From Nocardia acidivorans NBRC 108247 (GTDB taxonomy: Bacteria > Actinomycetota > Actinomycetes > Mycobacteriales > Mycobacteriaceae): a stretch of DNA of 64,000 nt. Shown here one piece after another: positions 9,955 to 18,002 of this stretch (position 1 is the first letter of the stretch; every line of letters begins with the position of its first letter). The position numbers and the translations under genes were made by a program. A model generated the notes under the pieces. It saw only the letters and a program-made list of their open reading frames with translations, was not told the origin of the DNA and did not search any database. The stretch is taken from positions 49,504-113,503 of the forward strand of contig NZ_BDAW01000027.1 in assembly GCF_001625085.1 (NCBI RefSeq), in the 5' to 3' direction.

Positions 9955-11045
9955 GCGACGCCGTGCGCCCGGCCGCGGGTGAACCCCACCCGCGACTGGG
10001 CACCACCGCCGGAGTGGGCGGGACCGGGGGACCCCGGCCCGCCGCTCGCGCCGCCCAACGCACCATCGATGTCGACCAGCTCGCGGCCTCCATTCGCGCG
10101 GGGGAGCGGTCGGGTCTGGCGCGCGCCATCACACTGGTCGAATCGAATCGCGGCGATCATCGCGAGCTGGCGCAGCAGTTGCTGCTGCGCCTGACTCCGG
10201 CGGCCGACGCGGTCGTCTCCAATCGTGTGGGCATCACCGGGGTTCCGGGTGTGGGCAAGTCGACCTTCATCGACTCGCTCGGCATGTCGCTCATCGAACA
10301 GGGGCATCGGGTGGCGGTGCTGGCGGTCGACCCGTCCTCCACTCGCACCGGCGGTTCCATCCTGGGTGACAAGACCCGAATGGCCCGACTCGCGGTCGAG
10401 CGCAACGCTTTCATCCGGCCGTCGCCCACCGCGGGCACCCTCGGCGGCGTGGCGAAAGCGACCCGCGAAACCATCGTGCTGCTCGAGGCCGCGGGCTACG
10501 ACGTCATCCTGGTCGAGACCGTGGGTGTCGGGCAGTCGGAGGTCACCGTCGCCAATATGGTCGACGTATTCTGCTTCCTGACCCTGGCCCGCACCGGAGA
10601 TCAGTTGCAGGGCATCAAGAAAGGCGTGCTCGAGCTCGCCGATCTGGTCGCGGTGAACAAGGCCGACGGCACACACGAACTCGAGGCCAAGGCCGCCGCC
10701 CGCGAACTCGCCGGCGCCATGCGCCTGATCCACCCGCGCGATTCCCTGTGGCACCCACCGGTCATCACCATGAGCGGACTCAATGGTGTTGGCCTGGACA
10801 AGTTCTGGGATACGGTCCGCACCCATCGCAAGGTGCTGACCGAGGCGGGCGAATTCGCGGAGAAGCGCCGCCGCCAGCAGATCGACTGGACCTGGACCAT
10901 GGTCAACGACAGCCTGCTCCGCCGACTCTCGGACAACCCGAACGTGAAATCCGTTCGTGCGCAAGTGGAGAAGCAGGTCCGGGACGGGTCACTGACCCCC
11001 GCCCTGGCCGCCGAACAACTGCTGCAAGCCTTCGATCGGCACTGA
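9951..11045 (+). CDS. meaB: MeaB/ArgK-type GTPase, methylmalonyl-CoA mutase chaperone
   Basis: A 364-residue G3E-family GTPase. P-loop GVPGVGKST, the downstream DPSS (AVDPSSTRTGG) and the GTP-specificity motif NKAD (VAVNKADG) are all visible. MeaB proteins load and protect adenosylcobalamin on the mutase, which agrees with its position overlapping mutB by four bases. The first 40 residues are Pro/Gly-rich and probably disordered. It is the last gene of the mutase operon. Confidence 0.95.
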   Translation: MSDAVRPAAGEPHPRLGTTAGVGGTGGPRPAARAAQRTIDVDQLAASIRAGERSGLARAITLVESNRGDHRELAQQLLLRLTPAADAVVSNRVGITGVPGVGKSTFIDSLGMSLIEQGHRVAVLAVDPSSTRTGGSILGDKTRMARLAVERNAFIRPSPTAGTLGGVAKATRETIVLLEAAGYDVILVETVGVGQSEVTVANMVDVFCFLTLARTGDQLQGIKKGVLELADLVAVNKADGTHELEAKAAARELAGAMRLIHPRDSLWHPPVITMSGLNGVGLDKFWDTVRTHRKVLTEAGEFAEKRRRQQIDWTWTMVNDSLLRRLSDNPNVKSVRAQVEKQVRDGSLTPALAAEQLLQAFDRH

Positions 11046-11049
11046 CCTC

Positions 11050-11472
11050 GGACCGCGGCGAGCACGGTCACGCCCGGTCCGGTGAGGTCGTCGGAGACGG
11101 CCCGCCGAGATGTAGAGCGCGACACCGCGCAAGCGCTCGGCGTCGACGACCGGATCATTCGCGATCCAGGCGGGGTCACCCGGTGACCACATATTGTCCG
11201 CGTTCGCCCCGAACAGTCGCGGCTCCGACCGCGCCATCGCCCGCGCGAACGCGTCATTGGTGCGCGTGCACCCACTGAATGCCCCACCACCTGATATCGG
11301 CCGGGTGCCTGATGCGCCAACGCCGAGGCCGCCGACATCGATGTCCCCGCAACCGCATTGCGGCCGGTCAACCCACCGCGGACCCAGCACCGGGATCGGC
11401 CTCCGACGTTCCCGGCATCAATACAGTTATCAGAACGGACAGGATGATCAGGACTATCGACCTGCGGCGCAT
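11050..11472 (-). pseudogene. Relic of an antigen-85-like mycolyltransferase/esterase
   Basis: Three reading frames together spell a shrunken member of the antigen 85/esterase D family. First is a signal peptide starting at ATG 11472 (MRRRSIVLIILSVL... SEADPG). Next is a nucleophile-elbow region (GTSMSAASALA... RYQVVGH) near 11330. A further frame then gives ADNMWSPGDPAWIANDP followed by LYISAG near 11110-11200, very close to the ADMWGPSSDPAWERNDP stretch of Ag85. At least two frameshifts and the short total length (about 420 bases against 900-1000) show it is not functional. Intact homologues transfer mycolates to the cell wall. Confidence 0.65.
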
Positions 11473-11684
11473 CACTGGATTATTCACCCGCTGCCACCGT
11501 ATTCCCGTGATCAGCGCGCGAGCGTCGCGTCGGAATCCGCTCGCGTATAGCCCTTCTCGAGTGCCACTGGCTATTTTTCGCCACCCAGTGCGGCGACATG
11601 ATGCCGCCAATGAAGATCGGAGAGGATTTCGAACTGCTCGAACTCGAAGACACCTCACCGGTCGCCCGCGAATGCCGAACCGCG

Positions 11685-11831
11685 TCAGACCCTGTTCGAT
11701 TTGTCGATGAGCAGGAAGGATGTGGCGACTCCGGCGGCGACGACGAGTGCGTAGTGCCCCGCGGTCGTGGCGTAGTGGAAGGTCGATACGACGGCGATGA
11801 GCGCCATGATCAGGAACAGGTTTCGCTTCAC
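11685..11831 (-). CDS. Small two-helix membrane protein, unrecognised
   Basis: A 48-residue frame starting at GTG 11831, preceded by GGGAGCGACC. The sequence KRNLFLIMALIAVVSTFHY followed by ALVVAAGVATSFLLIDKSNR predicts two short transmembrane helices with a charged tail. Small proteins like this are common in actinomycetes, but no family is recognised. It lies alone on the minus strand. The case rests on hydrophobicity pattern and ribosome site only. Confidence 0.4.
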   Translation of the reverse strand: MKRNLFLIMALIAVVSTFHYATTAGHYALVVAAGVATSFLLIDKSNRV

Positions 11832-11993
11832 GGTCGCTCCCTCGGCAGGTTCCCAGATTACCGGCTGAACGCTCTTGAACCACAACGGAATTCGGTCGAA
11901 TGGCAGTAATCGGTCACCGGAGGGTCGGGGGATGGGCAGCGGATCTGCCCTTGGTGATGCGCTGGGACGCCTTCAGAGACCGGTGGACTTCGG

Positions 11994-12006
11994 ATACACT
12001 CTGTAT
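11994..12006. promoter_or_regulatory. Operator-like palindrome upstream of tandem TetR gene
   Basis: ATACA-ctc-TGTAT is a perfect 5-base inverted repeat about 40 bases before the regulator's GTG start. TetR repressors commonly bind such sites in their own promoters, so autoregulation is likely. It is inferred from position and symmetry. Confidence 0.45.
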
Positions 12007-12047
12007 TTGTAGCAAAAATCGTTTCGGTGGCAGCTCAGGAGGCCCGC

Positions 12048-13346
12048 GTGGCGCGTCCCACCAGATCCGAGAATCGGGAGCGGACGCGGTCGGCGATCGT
12101 CGGCACCGCGCGGGAGCTCTTTCTCGCCCACGGGCTGGCCGGGGTGCCGATGGAGCGCATCGCCGAGGAAGCCGGATACACCCGCGGGGCGGTGTACTCG
12201 AACTTCGGCGATAAGGCCGAACTCGGGGTGGCCGTGCTGGAGGGCGTCTACGCCGAGCGCCTGCGGGATGCGGGCGCGGCCGTCGCGGGAGCGGCCGATG
12301 CGTCGGAAAAGCTTGCGCGCCTGCGGGAATGGGCCGACCGGGCGCTCGGCGACCCGGCCGTGACGCTGCTGGAATGCGAGGTGGTCGCGGCCCTGCGGCA
12401 CCGGGATGCGCTGCGCGAGCGCCTGGCGGCCTCGCTGCGCGCGGCGCGGTCGAGTTTCGCCGCCCTCGTCGGCCCGGAAACGCTCATCGAGGCCGTGTTC
12501 GCCCTGGCCATCGGCGTGGGCGTGCGGCGCGCGGTCGATCCGGCCGACCCGTCCGCCGTCCTCGGCGCTGTGCTCACCGCGATCGGCGCGGACGGGCGGC
12601 CCGGAAATCAGTTCTTGAATTCCGTTCAGAAACCTGGATATCCTGCCGTCGTGCAGGAAGTTGAACGCGATTCAAAAACTGGTTCGGGGGGTCCTTCCGC
12701 GAACCGGCGCGGACAACGCTCCCGCGGCACGATCCTGGCCGCGGCCCGCGCGGCCTTCGCGATCAAACGCTATGACGAGGTGTCGATCGCCGATATCGCC
12801 ACGGCCGCTGGGGTGGCCGCCGGATCCATCGGCTATCACTTCGGCGGCAAATACGAGCTGTATCTCGCGGTGCACGAGGCCGTCTTCGACGACTTCTGGG
12901 ACCGGCTCCAGCAATTGCGCGGCCCGGCCATGGAACGCCTGATCGGCGGCTTCGGCATCTATCTGGATTTTGCGCAGCGGGAAGGTCTTTCGTTCGTCAT
13001 GACACCCCGCACCGGGGTCGACGAGCGATTGGCCGCCCAGCATCAGGGCCACCGCGACCGACTGACCTCGGCCCTGCTCACTGAAATCGTCTCCAGCGGA
13101 GACGGTTCGGCGCTGCGCATCGCCATGGACGGCTGGCTGGCCTTTGTCGAGGGCGCGACCGCGCGCTGGCTCAATGAACCCGAGCGCAATCGGGAGCACC
13201 TTCAGAGCCTGGTGCTCGCCGCCGGATTCGCCACCATCCAGACCGCCCTCGCGCTGGATCCCGGCATCACTCTCACCTCCAGAACCATTGCGGCGCTGCT
13301 GGATATCGATCACGCGCGCCGACCCGAACGAAACGAGACCAGCTAG
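12048..13346 (+). CDS. Tandem TetR-family regulator: two complete TetR units in one reading frame
   Basis: A 432-residue frame holds two TetR proteins in series. Unit 1 has its helix-turn-helix at about residues 22-55 (MERIAEEAGYTRGAVYSNFG) and unit 2 at about 240-275 (SIADIATAAGVAAGSIGYHF). Each is followed by a helical ligand domain of about 140 residues. A usual TetR protein is about 200 residues. Start GTG 12048 follows GGAGG by five bases. The linker (about 185-225) looks like translated intergenic DNA and contains a promoter-like element and palindromes. Unit 2 may therefore also be made alone from GTG 12651, and the join may be a lost stop codon. The gene abuts the SDR gene and probably controls the downstream mymA-like cluster. 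Confidence 0.85.
   Translation: MARPTRSENRERTRSAIVGTARELFLAHGLAGVPMERIAEEAGYTRGAVYSNFGDKAELGVAVLEGVYAERLRDAGAAVAGAADASEKLARLREWADRALGDPAVTLLECEVVAALRHRDALRERLAASLRAARSSFAALVGPETLIEAVFALAIGVGVRRAVDPADPSAVLGAVLTAIGADGRPGNQFLNSVQKPGYPAVVQEVERDSKTGSGGPSANRRGQRSRGTILAAARAAFAIKRYDEVSIADIATAAGVAAGSIGYHFGGKYELYLAVHEAVFDDFWDRLQQLRGPAMERLIGGFGIYLDFAQREGLSFVMTPRTGVDERLAAQHQGHRDRLTSALLTEIVSSGDGSALRIAMDGWLAFVEGATARWLNEPERNREHLQSLVLAAGFATIQTALALDPGITLTSRTIAALLDIDHARRPERNETS
12615..12675 (+). promoter_or_regulatory. Promoter and two palindromes inside the tandem TetR frame
   Basis: TTGAAT (12615-12620) and TATCCT (12639-12644) are spaced 18 bases apart, and GTG 12651 lies six bases after the -10-like element, the layout of a leaderless transcript. 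TTGAA-cgcga-TTCAA (12661-12675) is a perfect palindrome; TGAA-ttccg-TTCA (12616-12628) is a weaker one. Together they suggest an autoregulated internal promoter for the second TetR unit. Confidence 0.45.
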
Positions 13347-14284
13347 TGGATACCGTCCACCGCCCGTCCAACGGGCTCGCCGCGGGACCGATCGGTCGGG
13401 CCGCGGCCCGGCTCATCGGCCCGCGCGGTATCGCCGATCCGGCGCGTCTGCGCCGGGAGGTCGACGGCAAGATCGCCGTAATCACCGGCGCGTCACACGG
13501 TGTGGGCGCGGAGTCGGCCCGGCTGCTCGGCGCGGCCGGGGCCACCGTGGTCCTCGGGGCCCGCTCCATGGACGAGCTCGAGGCAATCGCCACCGAGATC
13601 AAGGCCGCCGGCGGCACGGCCGTGGCCATCCGCCTGGATTTGGCCGATCCGGCGTCGATAACCGACTTCGCCGACGAGATCCTGCACCGGTTCGGACGGG
13701 TCGACTACCTGGTGCACAATGCCGGGAAGTCCCTGCGGCGATCGATTCACCTCTCCTACGACCGGCCCAAGGATCTGACCGCGACCGCCGGCGCCAACTA
13801 TCTGGGCCCGATGCGATTGACACTGGCCCTGCTGCCGAGCATGCGGGCGCGGCGCAGCGGGCACATCGTCAATGTCTCCACGGTCGGCGTACTGTTCCCG
13901 GTCGCGCCGAAATGGGGTTTCTACCTCTCCTCCAAGGCCGGGTTCGATGTCTGGATGCGCGCGGTCGGCATGGAGGCGCGACCCGACGGGGTCACCCTCA
14001 CCACCATCTACGCCGGGCTCATGCACACCCGGATGAGCGCGCCCAGCCGCTGGATGTCGGCGCTGCCCGGTCAGACCCCCGCCGAGGCCGCGACCGTCAT
14101 CGCGCGGGCGCTGATCGCCAAGCCGCGCTTCATGATTCCCGCCTACGGCTACCTCACCTCGGCGGTGGTGCCGCTGGCCAGGGTTCCGCTGGAGATCGCG
14201 TTCACCAGCGTGTACCGCCGCCTCGGCGATACCGACGCCGCTCTGCGCGCGGTCAACGGCACAGGGTCGTGCGATGCCGAATAG
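13346..14284 (+). CDS. SDR-family oxidoreductase
   Basis: A 312-residue short-chain dehydrogenase. The nucleotide-binding glycine motif is TGASHGVGAE (about residue 50), followed by HNAGKS, a serine in VSTVG and the catalytic YLSSK. A C-terminal hydrophobic segment (YLTSAVVPLARVPLEIAF) may associate with the membrane. GTG 13346 shares one base with the TetR stop. In the gene set TetR-SDR-ligase-monooxygenase it parallels Rv3085 of the mycobacterial mymA locus, which acts in fatty acid and cell-envelope remodelling under acid stress. The exact substrate is unknown. Confidence 0.88.
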   Translation: MDTVHRPSNGLAAGPIGRAAARLIGPRGIADPARLRREVDGKIAVITGASHGVGAESARLLGAAGATVVLGARSMDELEAIATEIKAAGGTAVAIRLDLADPASITDFADEILHRFGRVDYLVHNAGKSLRRSIHLSYDRPKDLTATAGANYLGPMRLTLALLPSMRARRSGHIVNVSTVGVLFPVAPKWGFYLSSKAGFDVWMRAVGMEARPDGVTLTTIYAGLMHTRMSAPSRWMSALPGQTPAEAATVIARALIAKPRFMIPAYGYLTSAVVPLARVPLEIAFTSVYRRLGDTDAALRAVNGTGSCDAE

Positions 14285-15917
14285 CTCCGTAATCGGCTGG
14301 CGCACAGCGCTCTCCGCCATCACCACTTCCGGTGCGCTGCGACCGGTCGGGCCGCGCGCGGCGCTCTCGATCGCGCGTGCTTACCACTCGTACGGTCGAT
14401 CACTGGGCCTGCTCGTCGCGGTCAGCGCGGCGCGTCATCCCGATCGAATCGCACTGATCGACGATCTCGGCGCGGTGACCTACCGCGATCTGGTGCGGCG
14501 CTCGGAGACCATCGCCGGTGCGCTGCACGCCATCGACCCCCGGCTGCGCTCGATCGGGATCCTGTGCCGCAATCACCGCGGCTTCGCCGAGGCCGTGATC
14601 GCGGGCAGCCGCCTGGGTTGTGAACTGGTCTTCCTCAATACCGAACTGCCGCCCGTGCAGCTGGCCCGCATTCTCGAACGGCACCGGCCCGAGGCGCTCA
14701 TTCACGATGACGAGTTCCTCGGCGCGCTCACCGAAACCGGCTATACCGGGACACGGGTGCGCGCCTGGTGCGAACCGGATACGGAATCGGCGCTGCCGAC
14801 GCTGGATCAGCTGGCCCGCCAACGACATTCGGCACCGCCGCCGGTGCGACGCCCGGTCCGGATCACCCTGCTCACCTCGGGCACCACCGGTATGGCGAAG
14901 GGCGTCGGCAGAAATGTCGGCCTGCGCCCGGCGTTGGAGGCCGCCGCCTCGCTCGCCGCCGCCAGCCGCCTGCGGCGTCAGGATGTGGTGGTCGTGGCAC
15001 CGCCGTTCTTCCATGGATTCGGCGTCGCCGCGCTCGCCGGACAATTGGCCTTGGGCGCGACCGTCATCGCGCGCCGCCGCTTCGATCCCGAGATCACCCT
15101 GGCCGATATAGAGCGTTATCGCGCAACGGTTTTCATCGGCGTGCCGGTGATGATCCAGCGCCTGACCGCGGTGCCGGACGATATCCGCCGCCGCTACCGG
15201 ACCGGCTCACTGCGCTTGGCCTTGACCGGTGCCGCGCCGATCCCACCGGCGGTCATCGCCGCTTTCCTGCGCGACTTCGGCCCGCTGCTCAACGGATACG
15301 GCTCCACCGAGGCGGGCGTGGTCGCCCTCGCCACCCCGGACGATCTGGCGTACTCCCCGAAGACGGTGGGCCGACCCATTATCGGCGTGAGCGTGCGAGT
15401 CCTGCGTGCGGACCGCACACCCGCGGCTACCGAGGAGACCGGTGCGATCTTCGTCCGCGGCGGAATCGGATTCAGCGGCTACACCGCCGATCCGACCGGA
15501 TCGGCACCGACCAAGGAGATCGTCGACGGCTACGTCAACACCGGCGACATGGGCCACCTCGACACGCACGGGCGGCTCTATATCGACGGCCGCGACGACG
15601 AGATGATCGTCTCCGGCGGCGAGAACATCTACCCGCGCGAGGTGGAGAACGCCCTCGCCGAACATCCGGCCGTCACCGATGTCACCGTCATCGGCATCCC
15701 CGACCCCGAGTACGGGCAGGTGCTGCGCGCGTACATCGTCACCGGCGCAACCGAACCCGCCGACGACGAACTCAAACAGCACGTCCGCGACCGGCTCGAA
15801 CGCTACAAAACGCCCAAACAATTCATTCGCCTGGCCGAGATTCCGCGCAACCCAAGTGGAAAAGTGCTGCGGCACCGGCTCGACGACCACCCAGCCCCCC
15901 GACAGGACCGGCCATGA
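14274..15917 (+). CDS. Acyl-CoA synthetase (AMP-forming, FadD13-like)
   Basis: A 547-residue ANL-family ligase that activates a carboxylic acid with ATP and CoA. The P-loop-like motif LLTSGTTGMAKG, the GYGSTEAG motif, YVNTGDMGHLD and the C-terminal hinge/lysine region (NPSGKVLRHRL) are all present. It overlaps the SDR gene by eleven bases and the monooxygenase start by four, so it is part of a coupled operon. By position it corresponds to fadD13 in mymA-like clusters. Chain-length specificity cannot be read. Confidence 0.9.
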   Translation: MPNSSVIGWRTALSAITTSGALRPVGPRAALSIARAYHSYGRSLGLLVAVSAARHPDRIALIDDLGAVTYRDLVRRSETIAGALHAIDPRLRSIGILCRNHRGFAEAVIAGSRLGCELVFLNTELPPVQLARILERHRPEALIHDDEFLGALTETGYTGTRVRAWCEPDTESALPTLDQLARQRHSAPPPVRRPVRITLLTSGTTGMAKGVGRNVGLRPALEAAASLAAASRLRRQDVVVVAPPFFHGFGVAALAGQLALGATVIARRRFDPEITLADIERYRATVFIGVPVMIQRLTAVPDDIRRRYRTGSLRLALTGAAPIPPAVIAAFLRDFGPLLNGYGSTEAGVVALATPDDLAYSPKTVGRPIIGVSVRVLRADRTPAATEETGAIFVRGGIGFSGYTADPTGSAPTKEIVDGYVNTGDMGHLDTHGRLYIDGRDDEMIVSGGENIYPREVENALAEHPAVTDVTVIGIPDPEYGQVLRAYIVTGATEPADDELKQHVRDRLERYKTPKQFIRLAEIPRNPSGKVLRHRLDDHPAPRQDRP

Positions 15918-17370
15918 CCCTCGACCGCGAACCGGAAGTACTCATCATCGGCGCCGGAGTCGCCGGTATCGCCACCGCTGTGACCCTGCGGCAGCACGGA
16001 TTCGAGAACTTCACGATTCTGGAGAAGGGCTCCGACGTCGGGGGAGTGTGGCATTGGAACCGGTACCCGGGACTCACCTGCGATGTGCCGTCGAACCTCT
16101 ACCAGTTCTCCTTCGCCCCGAAACCGGACTGGCCCGGGGTATTCGCCGCGGGCGAGCAGATTCAGCGGTATCACCGCGAGGTGGTCGAGCGCTTCGACCT
16201 GGCACCGCGGATCGAATTGAACGCCGAGGTCGTCGATGCCGAATTCGATTCCGGGCGTTGGCGAGTCACGCTCGACGATGGGCGCGAGTACACCGCCGAC
16301 TTCCTGATCGCCGCCACCGGTGTGCTGCACACCCCGAATACGCCGGACATCCCGGGCCTGAACCGATTCGCCGGGGAGATCGTGCACACCGCGCGGTGGG
16401 ATGATGCGGTCGAAACGGCTGGAAAGCGCATCGCGGTCATAGGATCCGGCTCGACCGGTGTGCAGATCGTCTCCGCGCTCCAGCCCACGGCCGCACACCT
16501 GACCCAGTTCGCCCGCACCCCGCAGTGGGTGCTCTGGGCTCCGATGAACCTACCGCAGCCGCGCATCGTGAGCGCCGCGCTGCGGGCCGCACCGGCGGTG
16601 AATGCCGCGCTCTACGACGGATTGCTCTGGGGCTCGGGGATTCTCGCCGATATCGTGACCCGGCCGAGCTGGCGGCGCTCGCTCGTGCAGTCCTATGCCC
16701 GGCTGTGCCTGCGCGTGCAGGTCCGCGATGCCGAACTGCGCGAGAAGCTGACCCCCGACTATCAGCCGCTGTGCAAACGCCAGGTGATCTCCGGCTCCTA
16801 CTACCGGGCGATCCAGGCCCCGAACGCGGAGCTGGTGACCGAGGCCGTCACCGAGATCACCGAAACCGGTATCCGCACCGCCGACGGCCGCGAGCACGAT
16901 ATCGATGTCCTGGTGCTGGCCACCGGTTTTCAGACCCACAACTACATGCGCCCGATGCGGCTGCGCGGCCGCGACGGCCTGACCCTCGACGATGCCTGGA
17001 GCAAAGGCCCCCGCGCCTACGCCATGACCGCGATTCCGGGCTTCCCGAACCTGTTCACCGTGCTGGGCCCGAACTCACCCACCGGCTCCATCTCCCTGCA
17101 GTACTCCGCCGAACTCACCGCCCGCCACATCGTGGAATGGCTGCGGCGATTCCGCACGGTGACCTGACCACCGTCGAAGTCACCGAGGAAGCCACCATCC
17201 GCTTCAACGACGAAGTAGCCGAAGCCCTCGGCCCCACCGTTTGGAATACCGGCTGCAACTCCTGGTACTTCACCGAAGGCGGAGCCATCGACCTGTGGCC
17301 CTTCAACCGCAAGAAGATGACCGACATCCTCACCCACCCTCACGACGAGGACTTCCTCATCACCCGCTAG
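15914..17370 (+). pseudogene. Flavin-containing Baeyer-Villiger monooxygenase (MymA/EthA-like) with a late frameshift
   Basis: The product has the FAD motif GAGVAGI near its N-terminus, WNRYPGLTCDVPS, the BVMO fingerprint FAGEIVHTARW (FxGxxxHxxxW), NADP motif GSGSTG and ATGF. The frame stops at TGA 17167 after EWLRRFRTVT. From about 17155 the +1-shifted frame continues with a natural C-terminus (LTTVEVTEEA... GCNSWYFTEGG... FLITR) to TAG 17370. One missing base near CGCAC|GGTGAC explains this. The lost tail is conserved in the family, so the gene is either recently inactivated or holds a sequencing error. It is the last gene of the mymA-like operon. Confidence 0.8.
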
Positions 17371-17821
17371 TGCGGGCGGGTCGAGCTGATCGGGGTATCG
17401 GCGATCAGGTCCCCGATCCATCCCGTCCACTGATCGGGCGCGGCGTCCGGCGCGCTGTGCCCACCGGGGATGACGACATCGTGGACGGGCGTGCGCAGCG
17501 CGCACATCTGGGGCGATCGCCTCGGTCGACCACGCGGTGCTCACGGGTTTGTCGTCGTCACCGCGCATGATGTACACCGGCAGCGTGGTCGCCGCCTTCG
17601 GCAGATCGGTGCGTGCCTCGAAGTCCGCGGCACCTGTGCGGCGGCGTCATCGGTGAACCGTGCCTCGGCGGGTGTGGCGGCCATACCGAGCGCGAGATCG
17701 GCGGCGCCCTGCTGTCCGGTGCACTGTGCCGCCAAACGCGGGGCTCCCCGGAATCACCGGAGCCCCCGCACCCCGTCGGGGCCAGCACCGCCACCACAGC
17801 CACGGCAATTCGCGCTCGCAT
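17367..17821 (-). pseudogene. Relic of a secreted alpha/beta-hydrolase lipoprotein
   Basis: Coding traces switch among frames. ATG 17821, after GAGGGG, starts a lipoprotein signal (RARIAVAVVAVLAPTGCGG). Another frame gives AADLALGMAATPAEARFTDD, a third gives TTLPVYIMRGDDDKPVSTAW, and the last ends HDVVIPGGHSAPDAAP... SSTRPH. The RGDDDKPV and GGHSAPD pieces look like the acid- and histidine-bearing C-terminal half of an alpha/beta hydrolase. At least three frameshifts and a shortened middle mark it as dead. Confidence 0.5.
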
Positions 17822-18002
17822 GCCGCCCCTCGAGAGTCGGACCTGCTCACTACCCACCCGAATATGAACGACCTGCTCCACCGAACACGTGCGCGGGGCA
17901 CGTCGCCGCGCCCTGAACGGAACGGTGGTGAGGTGGTCGAGTCCATACAGCCGGATTCCGGGCACTGCCGCCGGGGAGCGCCGCTCTGTAGGGTCGGCTC
18001 TC

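Noticed and set aside
11598..11909. Plus-strand frame beginning MMPPMKIGEDFELLELEDTS
   Set aside because: The first residues resemble a redoxin start, but the sequence quickly becomes Arg/Gly/Asp-rich and is antisense to the small membrane protein.
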